From the NCBI RefSeq assembly GCF_013449735.1, contig NZ_JACBNY010000004.1, positions 62,001 through 126,000 on the forward strand: DNA of 64,000 nucleotides, given 5' to 3'. Shown one piece after another: positions 35,354 through 45,163 of the stretch. Under the pieces are notes generated by a model. The model saw nothing but the letters and a program-made list of their open reading frames with translations. It did not search any database and was not told the origin of the DNA. The position numbers and the translations under genes were made by a program. Position 1 is the first letter of the stretch. Every line of letters begins with the position of its first letter. Source of the DNA: Pseudolactococcus laudensis (GTDB taxonomy: Bacteria; Bacillota; Bacilli; Lactobacillales; Streptococcaceae).

Positions 35354-36085
35354 TTAATAGGCTAAACTAGATAAAAATTGTTTAACACGAGGGTTGTCTT
35401 CTGTTGTGAAGAAAGCTTCTGAATTTGTCTCTACGAGAATTTGACCTGCGTCCATAAAGATAACACGGTCAGCGACTTGTCTAGCAAAATTCATCTCATG
35501 TGTGACAATCAACATGGTCATACCTTCTAAAGCAAGCCCTTGAATCACGCTTAGGACTTCTCTCACCATTTCTGGGTCAAGGGAGGCTGTCACTTCATCA
35601 AAAAGTAAAACTTGTGGCTGCATGACCAAACTTCTGATAATGGCAACCCGTTGTTTTTGACCTCCGGATAATTCACGGGGATAGCTTTCAGCCTTATCAG
35701 CTAGTCCAATCCGTTCCAAAAGGGCAATGGCTTCTGATGCGACTGCTGTTTTTTCACGTTTCTGAACTTTTAGGGGGCCTAATAAAATATTATCTAGCAC
35801 GGTTAAATTTGGAAAGAGGTCATAGGACTGAAACACCATCCCAATCTCTGGTCTAATTTTCTGCCAAGCTAGCTCACTAAGTTCTAAAATTCTATCGTTG
35901 AAAATAATTTCTCCGCTATCAATTGTCTCTAGACCATTGAGCGTACGAAGTAGCGTGGATTTACCACTTCCGGAAGGACCAAGTAAAACGAGTACTTCTC
36001 CCTTGTCAATGGTTAGCGATACGCCTTTTAATATGTCGCTTTTGCCGAATTTCTTATGGATATTCTGAGCTTCTAAAACACTCAT
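35354..36085 (-). CDS. Amino-acid ABC transporter ATP-binding protein
   Basis: A 243-residue polar amino-acid uptake ATPase: Walker A GPSGSGKST, Q-loop MVFQSYDLFPN, signature LSGGQKQR, Walker B VLLFDEVTASLD and H-loop IVTHE. Note DEV where most relatives have DEP. It overlaps the upstream permease by 4 bp. The set of two binding proteins, two permeases and an ATPase matches the TcyJKLMN / TcyDEFGH type of cystine transporter. Confidence 0.94.
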   Translation of the reverse strand: MSVLEAQNIHKKFGKSDILKGVSLTIDKGEVLVLLGPSGSGKSTLLRTLNGLETIDSGEIIFNDRILELSELAWQKIRPEIGMVFQSYDLFPNLTVLDNILLGPLKVQKREKTAVASEAIALLERIGLADKAESYPRELSGGQKQRVAIIRSLVMQPQVLLFDEVTASLDPEMVREVLSVIQGLALEGMTMLIVTHEMNFARQVADRVIFMDAGQILVETNSEAFFTTEDNPRVKQFLSSLAY

Positions 36086-36759
36086 GTACGTGCCTTCCTT
36101 TCTAGGCGTTTAGCTAGTACTGATAAGGGCCAACAGAGGATAAAATACAGGAAGAAAATGAAACCGTAGACCCAAAGTGAGGCTGTCGGAATTTTAATCG
36201 TGTAATTTTCTATGATTTGCTGACCTACCTTAATCATCTCTGGTACGCCAATTATCAAGAGAATGGAGGTTGTTTTAATGACGCGCGTTATAAGATTCAG
36301 GGTTGCGGGGATTACAAGTGGTAGACCCTGAGGCAAATAAATATAGCAGTATTGTTGTCTTTTAGACAGACCAAGCGCACGTCCTGCATCGATTTGTGTT
36401 TTCGGAACGCTAATCAACGCTGACCTGACGACATCGCTCATTTCGGAGGAAATCCAAAGGACGAAGACTAGTACAGAAACTGTGAACTGGCTAATATCCG
36501 AATTTAAAGCTTCTGGCAGGATGTAATAAAAAACAAATAGTAAAACCAGTAAGGGCATAATCCGAAAAACTTCCAAATATATCTTGAAAATCAGTTTGAT
36601 CATCCTTGAATTCGAGGTTCTGAGTATACCAAATAACACACCTAGTAGTAAACCAATGACGAGAGAAACAACTGAAATTTTAGCAGCTAACCACATACCA
36701 CCCAAAATTCGGGACATGTTGTTACCATCAAAAAGGATATTAAGACCCGAAGATGCCAT
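36082..36759 (-). CDS. Amino-acid ABC transporter permease (second)
   Basis: A 225-residue HisM-type permease with five helices and the EAA-like loop DAGRALGLSKRQQYCYIYLPQGLPLVIP. It overlaps the first permease gene by 20 bp and the ATPase gene by 4 bp, so all are probably translated in a coupled way. Pairs with the other permease as a heterodimer. Confidence 0.92.
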   Translation of the reverse strand: MASSGLNILFDGNNMSRILGGMWLAAKISVVSLVIGLLLGVLFGILRTSNSRMIKLIFKIYLEVFRIMPLLVLLFVFYYILPEALNSDISQFTVSVLVFVLWISSEMSDVVRSALISVPKTQIDAGRALGLSKRQQYCYIYLPQGLPLVIPATLNLITRVIKTTSILLIIGVPEMIKVGQQIIENYTIKIPTASLWVYGFIFFLYFILCWPLSVLAKRLERKART

Positions 36760-37399
36760 GGCGAACTCTCCTTTCGATATAACTGATAATGAGTGACAAA
36801 GGTATTAAAATGACCGCATAGGAAATAACCAACATCAGCAAGTATTCCCGAGTCAAGTAGTACATACCAATCAAATCCCGTGTCACATTGGTCAAATCCA
36901 TAATAGCAATAGCTGAAAAAACCGAAGTTTCTTTCAGTAAGAAGAGCGCATTCGCACCAACAGCTGGGACACTATTGGCAAATCCTTGCGGAAAAATAAT
37001 AAAACGTGCCAATTGTACTCTTGTCAGACCAAGCGCACGACCACTTTCTACTTGAATCCTTGCAACTGATTCAATCCCTCCTCGAAAAGCTTCGCTCATA
37101 TAACCGCCACCTAGAAAGGCTAACCCAATAATGCCAACTGTTTCTTTTTCTAGTTGAATCCCAATACGTGGCAAGCCATAATATAGGAAAAAGAGTTGAA
37201 TCAATAAAGGCGTATTACGTGATATTTCTGTATAGGCACTGGCAATTTGCCGAAAAATTGGTAATTTAAAATAGATGACAAAACTCGAAATCAAACCAAT
37301 AATTAAAGCAAGTGCAATACCAATGCTTGCAAGTTTTAACGTGACGCCCATTGCATGTATATACTGCTGCAAAGCTTCGGACATCATTTGACTAGCCAT
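36740..37399 (-). CDS. Amino-acid ABC transporter permease (first)
   Basis: A 219-residue HisM-type permease with the EAA-like loop VESGRALGLTRVQLARFIIFPQGF and five membrane helices. It follows the first binding-protein gene after a strong hairpin, so the permease part is probably transcribed at a lower level than the binding protein. GGAGGG precedes the ATG. Confidence 0.92.
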   Translation of the reverse strand: MASQMMSEALQQYIHAMGVTLKLASIGIALALIIGLISSFVIYFKLPIFRQIASAYTEISRNTPLLIQLFFLYYGLPRIGIQLEKETVGIIGLAFLGGGYMSEAFRGGIESVARIQVESGRALGLTRVQLARFIIFPQGFANSVPAVGANALFLLKETSVFSAIAIMDLTNVTRDLIGMYYLTREYLLMLVISYAVILIPLSLIISYIERRVRHGIFGS

Positions 37400-37484
37400 A
37401 TTCCCTCCTTAAACAGCATCATATTTTTACCATATTTCTCTTACCATTTTAACCCTGAATCAATGACCTAGTCTTAAAAATAAT

Positions 37485-37521
37485 AAAAGGTCGTGATAGG
37501 AAATCCTAATCACGACCTTTT
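37485..37521 (-). terminator. Intraoperonic terminator after the first binding protein
   Basis: AAAAGGTCGTGAT.AGG / CCT.ATCACGACCTTTT stem and a T-rich tail between the binding-protein gene and the permeases. It may set the usual excess of binding protein. Confidence 0.8.
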
Positions 37522-37547
37522 GATAGTTAACTCAAGTAATATTTAAT

Positions 37548-38384
37548 TTATTTCAAAGCCTCTGCTGACGGTGTATAATCGCCACCATAAAATTTTTCAG
37601 ACAGTTTTTTTAAAGTGCCATCTTCCGATAAGGTTTTAATGGCTTTATCCATTTCACCTTTAAGTTTTTCTTGTGTGTCATCCAAGATGTAGTATTCATA
37701 GGTTTTAAATGTCGGGTATTCCTTTAAATCAGGAATGTTGCTAGCAACTGTGACACCATGTGTCTTAGCTAAGTTTTCAGCTGCTGATTTTGAGGCAAAT
37801 AGAAAGTCAATTTGACCAGACTCAACCGCAGCCAAACGGTCAGCTAATGATCGTTCTGAATAAGTCACTTCGATTTTTTTATCTGGATATTTCTTATTCC
37901 AGGCTTCAAAAATAGCACCATAATTAGTTCCTGCAGGAATCTCTGTTTTCTTACCAATTAGATCTTTAATTGATGTATAATTATTTTTCGTGCTTGAAAA
38001 GATAGCATTGACATTTTCAGAAATCGGATAAGTAAATAAATATTTCTTTTCTCGTTCAGGTGTTTTACCAAAGTTATTGGCACCAATTTGACTACGGCCT
38101 GCATCTAAATCCGTTAAAATTGCTTCATCAGATACAATTTTATAGTTGAATTTATAATCAGGCAATTTTTTATCAACAGCTTTCAATACCTCAATATCAA
38201 AACCTGTCAAGGTATCGCCATCTTTATAAGCATAAGGCTTGGAGTCAGCCGTTTGCGCCACCGTGATTGTTGTCACTTTTTTAGATGTATCCGTCGCATC
38301 TTTATTTGACTTACCACACGCTGCTAAAAATGCAACACTTAGTAAGCCGACAGCAGCAAGCGCTGCTACTTTTTTAAATCTCAT
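37548..38384 (-). CDS. Amino-acid ABC transporter binding lipoprotein (first, cystine-type)
   Basis: A family 3 solute-binding lipoprotein with lipobox LAAC (about residue 23). The core (TADSKPYAYKDGDTLTGFDIEVLKAVDKK and GANNFGKTPEREKKYLFTYPI) is close to TcyJ/TcyK cystine-binding proteins. AGGGG supports ATG 38384 rather than the in-frame TTG at 38390. First gene of the five-gene transporter. Cystine is the best guess for substrate, by family only. Confidence 0.9.
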   Translation of the reverse strand: MRFKKVAALAAVGLLSVAFLAACGKSNKDATDTSKKVTTITVAQTADSKPYAYKDGDTLTGFDIEVLKAVDKKLPDYKFNYKIVSDEAILTDLDAGRSQIGANNFGKTPEREKKYLFTYPISENVNAIFSSTKNNYTSIKDLIGKKTEIPAGTNYGAIFEAWNKKYPDKKIEVTYSERSLADRLAAVESGQIDFLFASKSAAENLAKTHGVTVASNIPDLKEYPTFKTYEYYILDDTQEKLKGEMDKAIKTLSEDGTLKKLSEKFYGGDYTPSAEALK

Positions 38385-38476
38385 AATCAAAAAATCCCCT
38401 TTTTCAAATTGATAAATCTCATTTTACCATAAAAATCATAAAGGACTGCTTTTAAAAATTGTATGACGACTTTAAA

Positions 38477-38508
38477 AAAAGAAATGACCAATTTTGATCA
38501 TTTCTTTT
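38477..38508 (-). terminator. Terminator overlapping the rsmI stop
   Basis: AAAAGAAATGA/TCATTTCTTTT hairpin ending in T runs; its first bases overlap the rsmI stop codon. Confidence 0.75.
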
Positions 38509-39370
38509 ATAAATCATGATAGCTTTGATAGAGTTCCTGACGAACCAAACCACGTATTTTGGCAACCTTTTTAATAGCTGCATTAGGTTTTTCACCTGCT
38601 TGAATCAAGGCCTCAACAGCCTCTAAATCTGTTAAATCAGATGTTTCATCCTGTTTGATAGCATCAGACCCACTCACAATAATCAAGCATTCACCCTTAA
38701 TTGGATGCGTCTCTAACGATGCCAAAACTTCAGAAATACGACCACGTCGATATTCTTCAAAAAGCTTGGTCAATTCTCTCACAAAAGCCACCTCACGGTC
38801 ACCGTAAACAGCCAACATATTAGTCAGCGTTGCAGCCACTCGGTGAGGTGACTCATAAAAAATCTGACTTTCTGGATAAGCCACTTTTTCAGTTAAAAAA
38901 GCGACTTGTTCAGACTTTTTACGTGGTAAAAACCCATAAAAAATATGTGGTTGCGGTGCAATACCAGAGGCAATCAAGGCTGTAATTCCCGCACTTGCAC
39001 CCGGTAAGGCAACAACATCAATAGCTTCAGAGATACAGGCTAAAACCAAGTCATGTCCTGGGTCAGAAATCGAAGGTAAACCTGCATCAGAAACCTGAGC
39101 AATAGATTTACCCGATGCTAAAAATTGCACCATTTTCGAAAGTTTCAAACCACTATTATGCTCGTGAAAACTCTCTTGTGGTGTCTCAATCTCAAAATGA
39201 TTGAGCAATTTTTGCGTATTGCGCGTGTCTTCCGAGGCAATCAAATCAACTGTTTGCAAAATTTTGACCGCCCGAAAAGTCATGTCATCCAAATTACCGA
39301 TTGGTGTCGGCACTAGATACAACGTCCCTGCTGATTTTGCGCCCTTAAAACTTTGCTGAAAATTCATCAT
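38507..39370 (-). CDS. rsmI: 16S rRNA 2'-O-methyltransferase RsmI
   Basis: A 287-residue tetrapyrrole-methylase-fold enzyme that 2'-O-methylates C1402 of 16S rRNA. Signature segments are TLYLVPTPIGNLDDMTFRA, EDTRNTQKLL, VSDAGLPSISDPG and LPGASA. It overlaps yabA by 4 bp. The gene order ricT-yabA-rsmI is standard in Firmicutes. Confidence 0.95.
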   Translation of the reverse strand: MMNFQQSFKGAKSAGTLYLVPTPIGNLDDMTFRAVKILQTVDLIASEDTRNTQKLLNHFEIETPQESFHEHNSGLKLSKMVQFLASGKSIAQVSDAGLPSISDPGHDLVLACISEAIDVVALPGASAGITALIASGIAPQPHIFYGFLPRKKSEQVAFLTEKVAYPESQIFYESPHRVAATLTNMLAVYGDREVAFVRELTKLFEEYRRGRISEVLASLETHPIKGECLIIVSGSDAIKQDETSDLTDLEAVEALIQAGEKPNAAIKKVAKIRGLVRQELYQSYHDL

Positions 39371-39708
39371 CTATACAAAATCTCCGCGCAATACAGACAC
39401 GTCTCCCCTGGTTCCAAACGCTGACCATAAAAATCCCGACAAACATGAAAACCATCTTCGTAAATTTCCTGCAAATTTGACATTGGTACTTTTTTAGTCA
39501 AATTTTCATTCTTATTTTCCGGACTATGCGGCTCTGAAAATTCAGTCAAACGATCGCGCAAGCGCGCATTTTCTAAGCGTAGGCTGGTATTCTCTGTTAA
39601 TAATTTTTGATAGTTGGTTTTAATATCACTAACTTGCGTGAGTGTGGCAACCAAACCTTCTTCAAGTTCAGATAGATGCTCAAAGAAAGACATTTTATCT
39701 GTCATCAA
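39367..39708 (-). CDS. yabA: Replication initiation control protein YabA
   Basis: A 113-residue regulator that binds DnaA and DnaN to limit initiation in Bacillus. It has an N-terminal leucine-zipper-like coiled coil (about 7-60) and a C-terminal zinc-binding segment HVCRDFYGQRLEPGETCLYC with one His and three Cys. It overlaps both neighbours by 4 bp. Confidence 0.93.
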   Translation of the reverse strand: MMTDKMSFFEHLSELEEGLVATLTQVSDIKTNYQKLLTENTSLRLENARLRDRLTEFSEPHSPENKNENLTKKVPMSNLQEIYEDGFHVCRDFYGQRLEPGETCLYCAEILYR

Positions 39709-40475
39709 ACCACCTCAATTTCTGAAATATCATAGTCCTGAATATGATTATCCAATCGTACTTTGACAGTATTGGATAAGATATTCAGACCAATTACTCG
39801 TGCTTGACCGTCAGCCGTCTTGATTGTATCTCCAAAATCTGGGAAATTCTTACGCGCCTGACGGTAAAAATCATCTTCATAACTCAAACAACACATTAAA
39901 CGACCACATAGACCATTTAACTTGCTCTGATTCAGCGATAAAGCCTGATTTTTAGCCATCTTAATGCTGACGTTGGGAAATTCACCCATAAATTCTGAAC
40001 AGCAAAGAGGACGCCCACAAGGGCCAATACCGCCAAATGTTTTGGCAACATCTCGTGAGCCAATTTGACGCAATTCAATCCGAGTTTTAAAACTACTAGC
40101 TAAATCTTTTAAAAGCGCTCTAAAATCCACCCGATGTTCTGCCGTAAAGCTAATATATAAGCGTTTGTAATCAAGCGTATACTTGACCTCAATGACTTTC
40201 ATATCAAGATTGTGGTCTTGCACCAAACGCTTAACTGTTATCTTAGCAGCATCAGAATCCTGAGCAACCTTGTCAGCTAATTCAAAGTCTAGAATATTAG
40301 CCTGAGAAACGATATAGCCATCACTTACTAGCTCAGACGAAACCTCACGCACAACACGTCCCATCATCTTATATTTTTCAGTTTTAATCACTACAGTGTC
40401 AGCAATCTCATAATGACTATTACTTGAGACAAAGAGATTGTCCTCACCATGTGTAAATTTGATTTCGTAATTCAT
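39705..40475 (-). CDS. ricT: RicT (YaaT, PSP1-domain) protein
   Basis: A 256-residue PSP1 protein. In Bacillus, RicT forms the iron-sulphur Ric complex with RicA and RicF that tunes RNase Y. Six cysteines are spaced as two CxxxxCC sets (CGRPLCC and CGRLMCC), the pattern of the cluster ligands. YlbF/RicF is encoded elsewhere in this window. AGAAAG lies before the ATG. Cytoplasmic. Confidence 0.93.
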   Translation of the reverse strand: MNYEIKFTHGEDNLFVSSNSHYEIADTVVIKTEKYKMMGRVVREVSSELVSDGYIVSQANILDFELADKVAQDSDAAKITVKRLVQDHNLDMKVIEVKYTLDYKRLYISFTAEHRVDFRALLKDLASSFKTRIELRQIGSRDVAKTFGGIGPCGRPLCCSEFMGEFPNVSIKMAKNQALSLNQSKLNGLCGRLMCCLSYEDDFYRQARKNFPDFGDTIKTADGQARVIGLNILSNTVKVRLDNHIQDYDISEIEVV

Positions 40476-40545
40476 AATTTTCTTTCTTAATGCCTCAAAG
40501 CATCGTTAAATAATCAAATAAGAAACGACTTTATAGCCGTTCACC

Positions 40546-41412
40546 TTATCCTAAAATAATTTTTTCAAGACTGGCTTGGAAATTCACATTCGCACGCCAG
40601 TATTTTTGTGCTGTAAATACATTTTGCGCCCATTTAGGTTGGCGTCTTTTGACAAAAAAGATAGCAAGGATATTAAACGACAAGCCTTGCAGTCTTTTAT
40701 CTTTAAACAAAGGCGCTAACTGCATGATTTGCAACAAAGCATCATCAGCATTACTAGCCAAGGCCTTAGTGAATTTATCTAACTGCTTGACACTTTCTAA
40801 AAAAACCTTATCTGCTGCCAACTCCTCAGCCTCAGGCAAGGACGTCACAACTTCTGAAATGATACTAGCATCTGTCTTGAGCGTCCCTTTTTGCTCCAAA
40901 TAGTTTTGAATAAACTGAGATTGACTTGGAAAAGTAATGACTTGGGCACGCGACTTAATGGTTTCAAGCACCATGTTCTCAGATGCTGTTAAAAGAAAGA
41001 TGTAAATTTCAGACTCTGGCTCCTCGATAGACTTGAGTAAAGCATTAGCGGCATTCACATGAAGTTTTTCAGCCCCATCTATAATCACAACTTGCCGATT
41101 CGTTTCAAAACCAGATTGTGAAAAAGTAAGTAATAAATCACGGATCTGCTGCGTTTTAATTGTTTGCCCGTCAGGACTTACAAGATGTAAATCCGTAAAG
41201 TCGTTAGCCGCAACAAGCCGACATTCTCGACACTGACCACAAGGCAGCCTATTTTTTAGGTCACTACAAAAGCGCGACTGAGCTAACCAGATAGCCATTT
41301 CCATCGCACCAAAGCCACCTGAAAACAAGAAAGCATGGTGTAACTTGTTATGCTTTAATACTTGAGAAAAACGAGCAAAAAGTTCAGGTTGTAATTCAGA
41401 AATTGCCATCAA
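40546..41412 (-). CDS. holB: DNA polymerase III delta' subunit
   Basis: A 288-residue clamp-loader subunit. It has the zinc-binding cysteines ([16 protein letters not shown]), the [24 protein letters not shown] region and sensor [18 protein letters not shown]. The P-loop is degenerate (GGFGAMEM), as normal for delta'. It overlaps tmk by 17 bp. The order tmk-holB-ricT-yabA-rsmI is a conserved Firmicute block. Confidence 0.94.
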   Translation of the reverse strand: MMAISELQPELFARFSQVLKHNKLHHAFLFSGGFGAMEMAIWLAQSRFCSDLKNRLPCGQCRECRLVAANDFTDLHLVSPDGQTIKTQQIRDLLLTFSQSGFETNRQVVIIDGAEKLHVNAANALLKSIEEPESEIYIFLLTASENMVLETIKSRAQVITFPSQSQFIQNYLEQKGTLKTDASIISEVVTSLPEAEELAADKVFLESVKQLDKFTKALASNADDALLQIMQLAPLFKDKRLQGLSFNILAIFFVKRRQPKWAQNVFTAQKYWRANVNFQASLEKIILG

Positions 41413-42043
41413 AAATCTCCGGGAACCTTGATTGTAAAGTAGATAGTGTCGCTGCCAAAACTTGGTCTACCGCTTGCGAGGCATCTATCGTCACAATACG
41501 CTTAGGATTTGCTTTAGCAATGGCTTGATAACCCGCACGCACTTTTTGATGCATTTCCTGCGCTTCTAAATCAAGACGGTTAACTTCACGCTCACCTGTC
41601 ATAACGCGTGAAAGGCCAACTTCTGTGTCAACATCAAAATACAGAGTCAAATCTGGTAAGAGACCATCCGTTGCAAAAGTGTTAATTGTTTCAACATCCG
41701 CTACGTCAATTCCACGCGCATAGCCCTGATAGGCCACTGATGAGTCGATAAACCGATCAATGATAACAATTTTGCCTTCAGCTAAGGCGGGGCGTACTTT
41801 TTCATTCAGATGTTGTCTACGTGCAGCAGCAAATAAGAGCAACTCTGTCTTACCATCAATCGCAGTGTTTTCAGGTGCCAGTATAATTTCACGAATACTC
41901 TCTGCAATCCGAATACCACCCGGTTCACGCGTCGTTAAAATATCTGCGCCCGTTTGTGTTAGCATCGGTAAAATTTTATGTAATATCGTTGTTTTCCCAG
42001 CGCCCTCAGGCCCTTCCAACGTGATCAAAATTCCTTTAGTCAT
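41396..42043 (-). CDS. tmk: Thymidylate kinase
   Basis: A 215-residue dTMP kinase with P-loop [10 protein letters not shown] (about residues 10-19), the TTREPGG motif and the [13 protein letters not shown] segment. No SD lies before the ATG. Instead an extended -10 (TGATATAAT) ends 7 nt upstream, and its TGA is the stop codon of the preceding CBS gene. This predicts a leaderless mRNA starting at the tmk ATG. Confidence 0.95.
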   Translation of the reverse strand: MTKGILITLEGPEGAGKTTILHKILPMLTQTGADILTTREPGGIRIAESIREIILAPENTAIDGKTELLLFAAARRQHLNEKVRPALAEGKIVIIDRFIDSSVAYQGYARGIDVADVETINTFATDGLLPDLTLYFDVDTEVGLSRVMTGEREVNRLDLEAQEMHQKVRAGYQAIAKANPKRIVTIDASQAVDQVLAATLSTLQSRFPEIFDGNF

Positions 42044-42056
42044 AGTTTAAATTATA

Positions 42057-42788
42057 TCATTTTTTTGCCAAAATTTGGGGCAAATCCGCGATATTGATTA
42101 ACCCAATCACATCTACTGGGCGTACTTTTTTATAATCCGTTACTTTGGTAATCAGTAGAACGACAGATTTTTGACCGTGTTTCATTTCGTCAAGCAGTAT
42201 TTTTTCCGCCTCAAAAATTGAGGCTGATGCTGGGATAAACCTCACAATCGCTTGTGACTGAGCTAACATGTCTGACACTGACGGTTTTTTTGAAACCGTT
42301 AATGCATGGACTAAGGCATTGGCCGTGATGATTTTACGCATGACAAATTTACCATTACGAATGACCGGAAACTGGGTATGATGATGTCGCTTAATCAAAT
42401 CCATCACGGTCTCAAAACCAGCAAATTCTGGCACAAAGATAACCTCTGATGTAAAGAGCTGGCCAACTGTCATCGGTTTAGTCAGGACCTCATAGACGTG
42501 TTGAATCAGTGTCACGACTTCTGGTTGAATGACAAAATAGTTGTCAGATAGCTTATGCTGCATCATATTGCGTAAATTATTAAACAATTCAAAGTCCATT
42601 GCATACTCACGCGCACCGGGCATATAGGCCATAATGGCATCTGTTAGCTGTGACATCGGCATATACTTGCCTGTTTTATTGAATTTTTTATTGGCAAATG
42701 CCTCTATTTTTTTATAAATTGCTATAAATTGTTCATTTAATGTGTTAGGTGTCGACTCTAGTTCCGACAGCGTTTGTTTTTCAGTCAT
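42057..42788 (-). CDS. CBS-pair protein with helical N-terminal region
   Basis: A 243-residue cytoplasmic protein. The C-terminal two-thirds (about 100-243) form a CBS pair (TVGQLFTSEVIFVPEFAGFETVMDLIKRHHHTQFPVI), related to c-di-AMP- or nucleotide-binding CBS proteins. The N-terminal part is helical (LFNNLRNMMQHKLSDNY). AGAGG favours ATG 42788 over 42821. Ligand and role unknown. It abuts the gln transporter genes. Confidence 0.75.
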   Translation of the reverse strand: MTEKQTLSELESTPNTLNEQFIAIYKKIEAFANKKFNKTGKYMPMSQLTDAIMAYMPGAREYAMDFELFNNLRNMMQHKLSDNYFVIQPEVVTLIQHVYEVLTKPMTVGQLFTSEVIFVPEFAGFETVMDLIKRHHHTQFPVIRNGKFVMRKIITANALVHALTVSKKPSVSDMLAQSQAIVRFIPASASIFEAEKILLDEMKHGQKSVVLLITKVTDYKKVRPVDVIGLINIADLPQILAKK

Positions 42789-42820
42789 ATAAAAAAGAAC
42801 CTCTCGGCTCCATTTTAACA

Positions 42821-43489
42821 TTATTCAAGTGAATTCGCCCAAGATTTCTGGAGCTTGCGTGATAATTGTGAAATCGCAAAGTTGATAACGAAATAAATTA
42901 AAGCCACAAAGCCGTAAAGCATGAAAACTTGGCCAACTTGGAAATACTGCCCCATGAGAATCTGTGAATTACCAAATAACTCTTGTAAAGCAATAACTGA
43001 ATATAAAAACGAGGTATCCTTAATGACCGTCACAAACTGTGAAATAATGGCGGGCAACATCTTACGAATGGCTTGAGGCAATACGATATAAATCAGAATC
43101 TGAGCATCTGAAAACCCTTGTGACTTACCAGCCTCAGTTTGACCTTCTGGTACACCATTCAAACCACCACGGATAATCTCCGCAAGGGCAGCTGTCGTAA
43201 AGACCGTAAAGGAAATAATCCCTGCAGGCACTGACTTGACTTGAAAAATCAAGAAAACCACAAAAATCCATAACAGATTGGGGACATTTCTGACCACCTC
43301 AATATAAACACTCGCAATCAATTTGAAAAATGGATTTTTACCGTTACGCATGACTGCTAGTAATGTCCCAAAAATTGTTGAAAGAAAGATAGAAATAAAG
43401 GCGATAAAAAGTGTCAAGCCTAAACCCTGAAAGAGAAATCGAATATTGGTCGCCGTGAAAACCTGCGCCGCTTCTTGTGCTAAACTCAT
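42821..43489 (-). CDS. glnP: Glutamine ABC transporter permease GlnP-type
   Basis: A 222-residue HisM-type permease with about five helices and the EAA-like loop TEAGKSQGFSDAQILIYIVLPQAIRKMLP. AGGAG precedes the ATG. Last of four genes in the order ATPase, binding protein, permease, permease, the same as Bacillus glnQHMP. The GlnR box upstream of the operon supports glutamine as substrate. Confidence 0.88.
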   Translation of the reverse strand: MSLAQEAAQVFTATNIRFLFQGLGLTLFIAFISIFLSTIFGTLLAVMRNGKNPFFKLIASVYIEVVRNVPNLLWIFVVFLIFQVKSVPAGIISFTVFTTAALAEIIRGGLNGVPEGQTEAGKSQGFSDAQILIYIVLPQAIRKMLPAIISQFVTVIKDTSFLYSVIALQELFGNSQILMGQYFQVGQVFMLYGFVALIYFVINFAISQLSRKLQKSWANSLE

Positions 43490-43507
43490 GTGTCATCTCC
43501 TCTCTTT

Positions 43508-44191
43508 CTAGCCGACACTATAGGCATTTTTATTCTTTTCTTCCATGCGACGCGCTAGAGTTGCAAGCGGGAAACATAGAACAAAATAAAGTACACCAAC
43601 CCCAACAAAGGCTGGAATATAGTTAACATTCATTGACGACCACGATTTGGCCGTAAACATAAGGTCAGCACCCGATATAATCGCAACCGTCGATGTATTT
43701 TTAATCAAATTGACTACCTGATTCGTCAATGGCGGATAAATCATCCGAATAGCTTGGGGCAAAATAATCAGGCGCATGGTATCACCATACGTGAAACCTT
43801 GTGATTCTGCAGCCTCAGTCTGACCTTTAGGAACTCCTTCGATACCAGATCGGATAACCTCTGCGATATAGGCACCATGATATAAACCGACACAAATAAT
43901 GGCTGTCCAAAATGCGGAAATAACTAAATCTTTATTTAGAAGTGGAAAACCATAATAGACCACAACAAATTGAATCAATAAAGGCGTATTTTGATACACC
44001 TCGACATAAACTCGACTGATGCCACGTAAAATCTTATTTCGTGTGGCAGATAACGAGCCAAATATAACGCCTAATAGCATGGCGAGTAGTAAAGCACCAA
44101 TAGAAATCTCCAACGTATAGAGAAAACCATTTGCAAATTGGCCAAAATCAGCAAAAAATGCCTGCCAACGTTCTAAAGCAAAAGGACTCAT
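43508..44191 (-). CDS. glnM: Glutamine ABC transporter permease GlnM-type
   Basis: A 227-residue permease partner with the loop TEAAESQGFTYGDTMRLIILPQAIRMIYPP. AAAGG lies before the ATG. It forms the heteromeric membrane unit with the downstream permease. Third gene of the operon. Confidence 0.88.
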   Translation of the reverse strand: MSPFALERWQAFFADFGQFANGFLYTLEISIGALLLAMLLGVIFGSLSATRNKILRGISRVYVEVYQNTPLLIQFVVVYYGFPLLNKDLVISAFWTAIICVGLYHGAYIAEVIRSGIEGVPKGQTEAAESQGFTYGDTMRLIILPQAIRMIYPPLTNQVVNLIKNTSTVAIISGADLMFTAKSWSSMNVNYIPAFVGVGVLYFVLCFPLATLARRMEEKNKNAYSVG

Positions 44192-44274
44192 ATTACACCT
44201 TTCTTTAATAAAAAAGCATTAAGCATGCTTTTTCAATGTTCTAACCTACAATGCTGTCATACTTCTAGCAGCAC

Positions 44275-45084
44275 TTACTTAGCGGTTGCATCTTTCAAAT
44301 CATATTTATCGGTCATTTTTTTAAGCTCACCATTTGCTTTTAGTGTCTTAACTTCTTTATCAAGGTAGTCTGCTAATTCAGTGTTTGATTTTTTAGTTGC
44401 AATCCCGTATTCTTGACTGGCAAAGCCATCTCCCATAATTTCAGTCTTAGCATCAACGTAGCCTGACAAAATTGATTTATCAACTGAGAAAGCATCAATA
44501 CGACCTGATGTTAAAGCAGTTTTCAAAGTTGGGTAATCAGCCAATTCAGAATATTTGAAAGAGAGTCCTTTTTCTTTACCCAATGCTTCTAGTGCATTCT
44601 TAGTAGATGCAGATTGTGCTACACCAATCGTTTTACCGTCTAAATCTTCGACTGACTTAAAGTCTGAGGCTTTATTCACTAAGAAACCAACCTCATCTGT
44701 AAAGTAAGGCGTTGTAAAGTTGTATGACTTTTGGCGCTCAGGCGTAATCGTAAACGTGCCAATGACAGCATCAACTTGCTTATTATCAAGCAAAGGACCA
44801 CGAGTTTGGGCAGTGATTGGCACAAATTCAGCTTTCACACCAAGATCTTTAGCAATTTTTTTAGCTAAATCAATTTCAACACCTGTAAATTTATTTGTCT
44901 TAGGGTCTTTATAACCAAAGTTAGGCACATCTTGTTTGACACCAATCACAATCTTGCCCTTTGCTTTGATGTTATCGGTCGCAGATTTAGAGCTGTCCTC
45001 TTTTGATGCACCGCATGCTGCCAATGTGACAGCAGCAAAAACAGTTGCGAGCATCGCTAATACTTTAATTGATTTTTTCATCAT
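44275..45084 (-). CDS. glnH: Glutamine-type ABC transporter binding lipoprotein
   Basis: A 269-residue family 3 binding lipoprotein, lipobox LAAC. The segments GKIVIGVKQDVPNFGYKDPKTNKFTGVEIDLAKKIAKDLG and VIGTFTITPERQKSYNFTTPYF belong to the glutamine/glutamate group. GGGAG precedes the ATG. It follows the ATPase gene by 79 bp. Confidence 0.9.
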   Translation of the reverse strand: MMKKSIKVLAMLATVFAAVTLAACGASKEDSSKSATDNIKAKGKIVIGVKQDVPNFGYKDPKTNKFTGVEIDLAKKIAKDLGVKAEFVPITAQTRGPLLDNKQVDAVIGTFTITPERQKSYNFTTPYFTDEVGFLVNKASDFKSVEDLDGKTIGVAQSASTKNALEALGKEKGLSFKYSELADYPTLKTALTSGRIDAFSVDKSILSGYVDAKTEIMGDGFASQEYGIATKKSNTELADYLDKEVKTLKANGELKKMTDKYDLKDATAK

Positions 45085-45163
45085 GATTCTCCCTTTTTAT
45101 TCCCTTTTTTATCGAATTGAGCGACTTGTCTTGTATGACTTTGTCAAAGAATAAATCTCAAGT

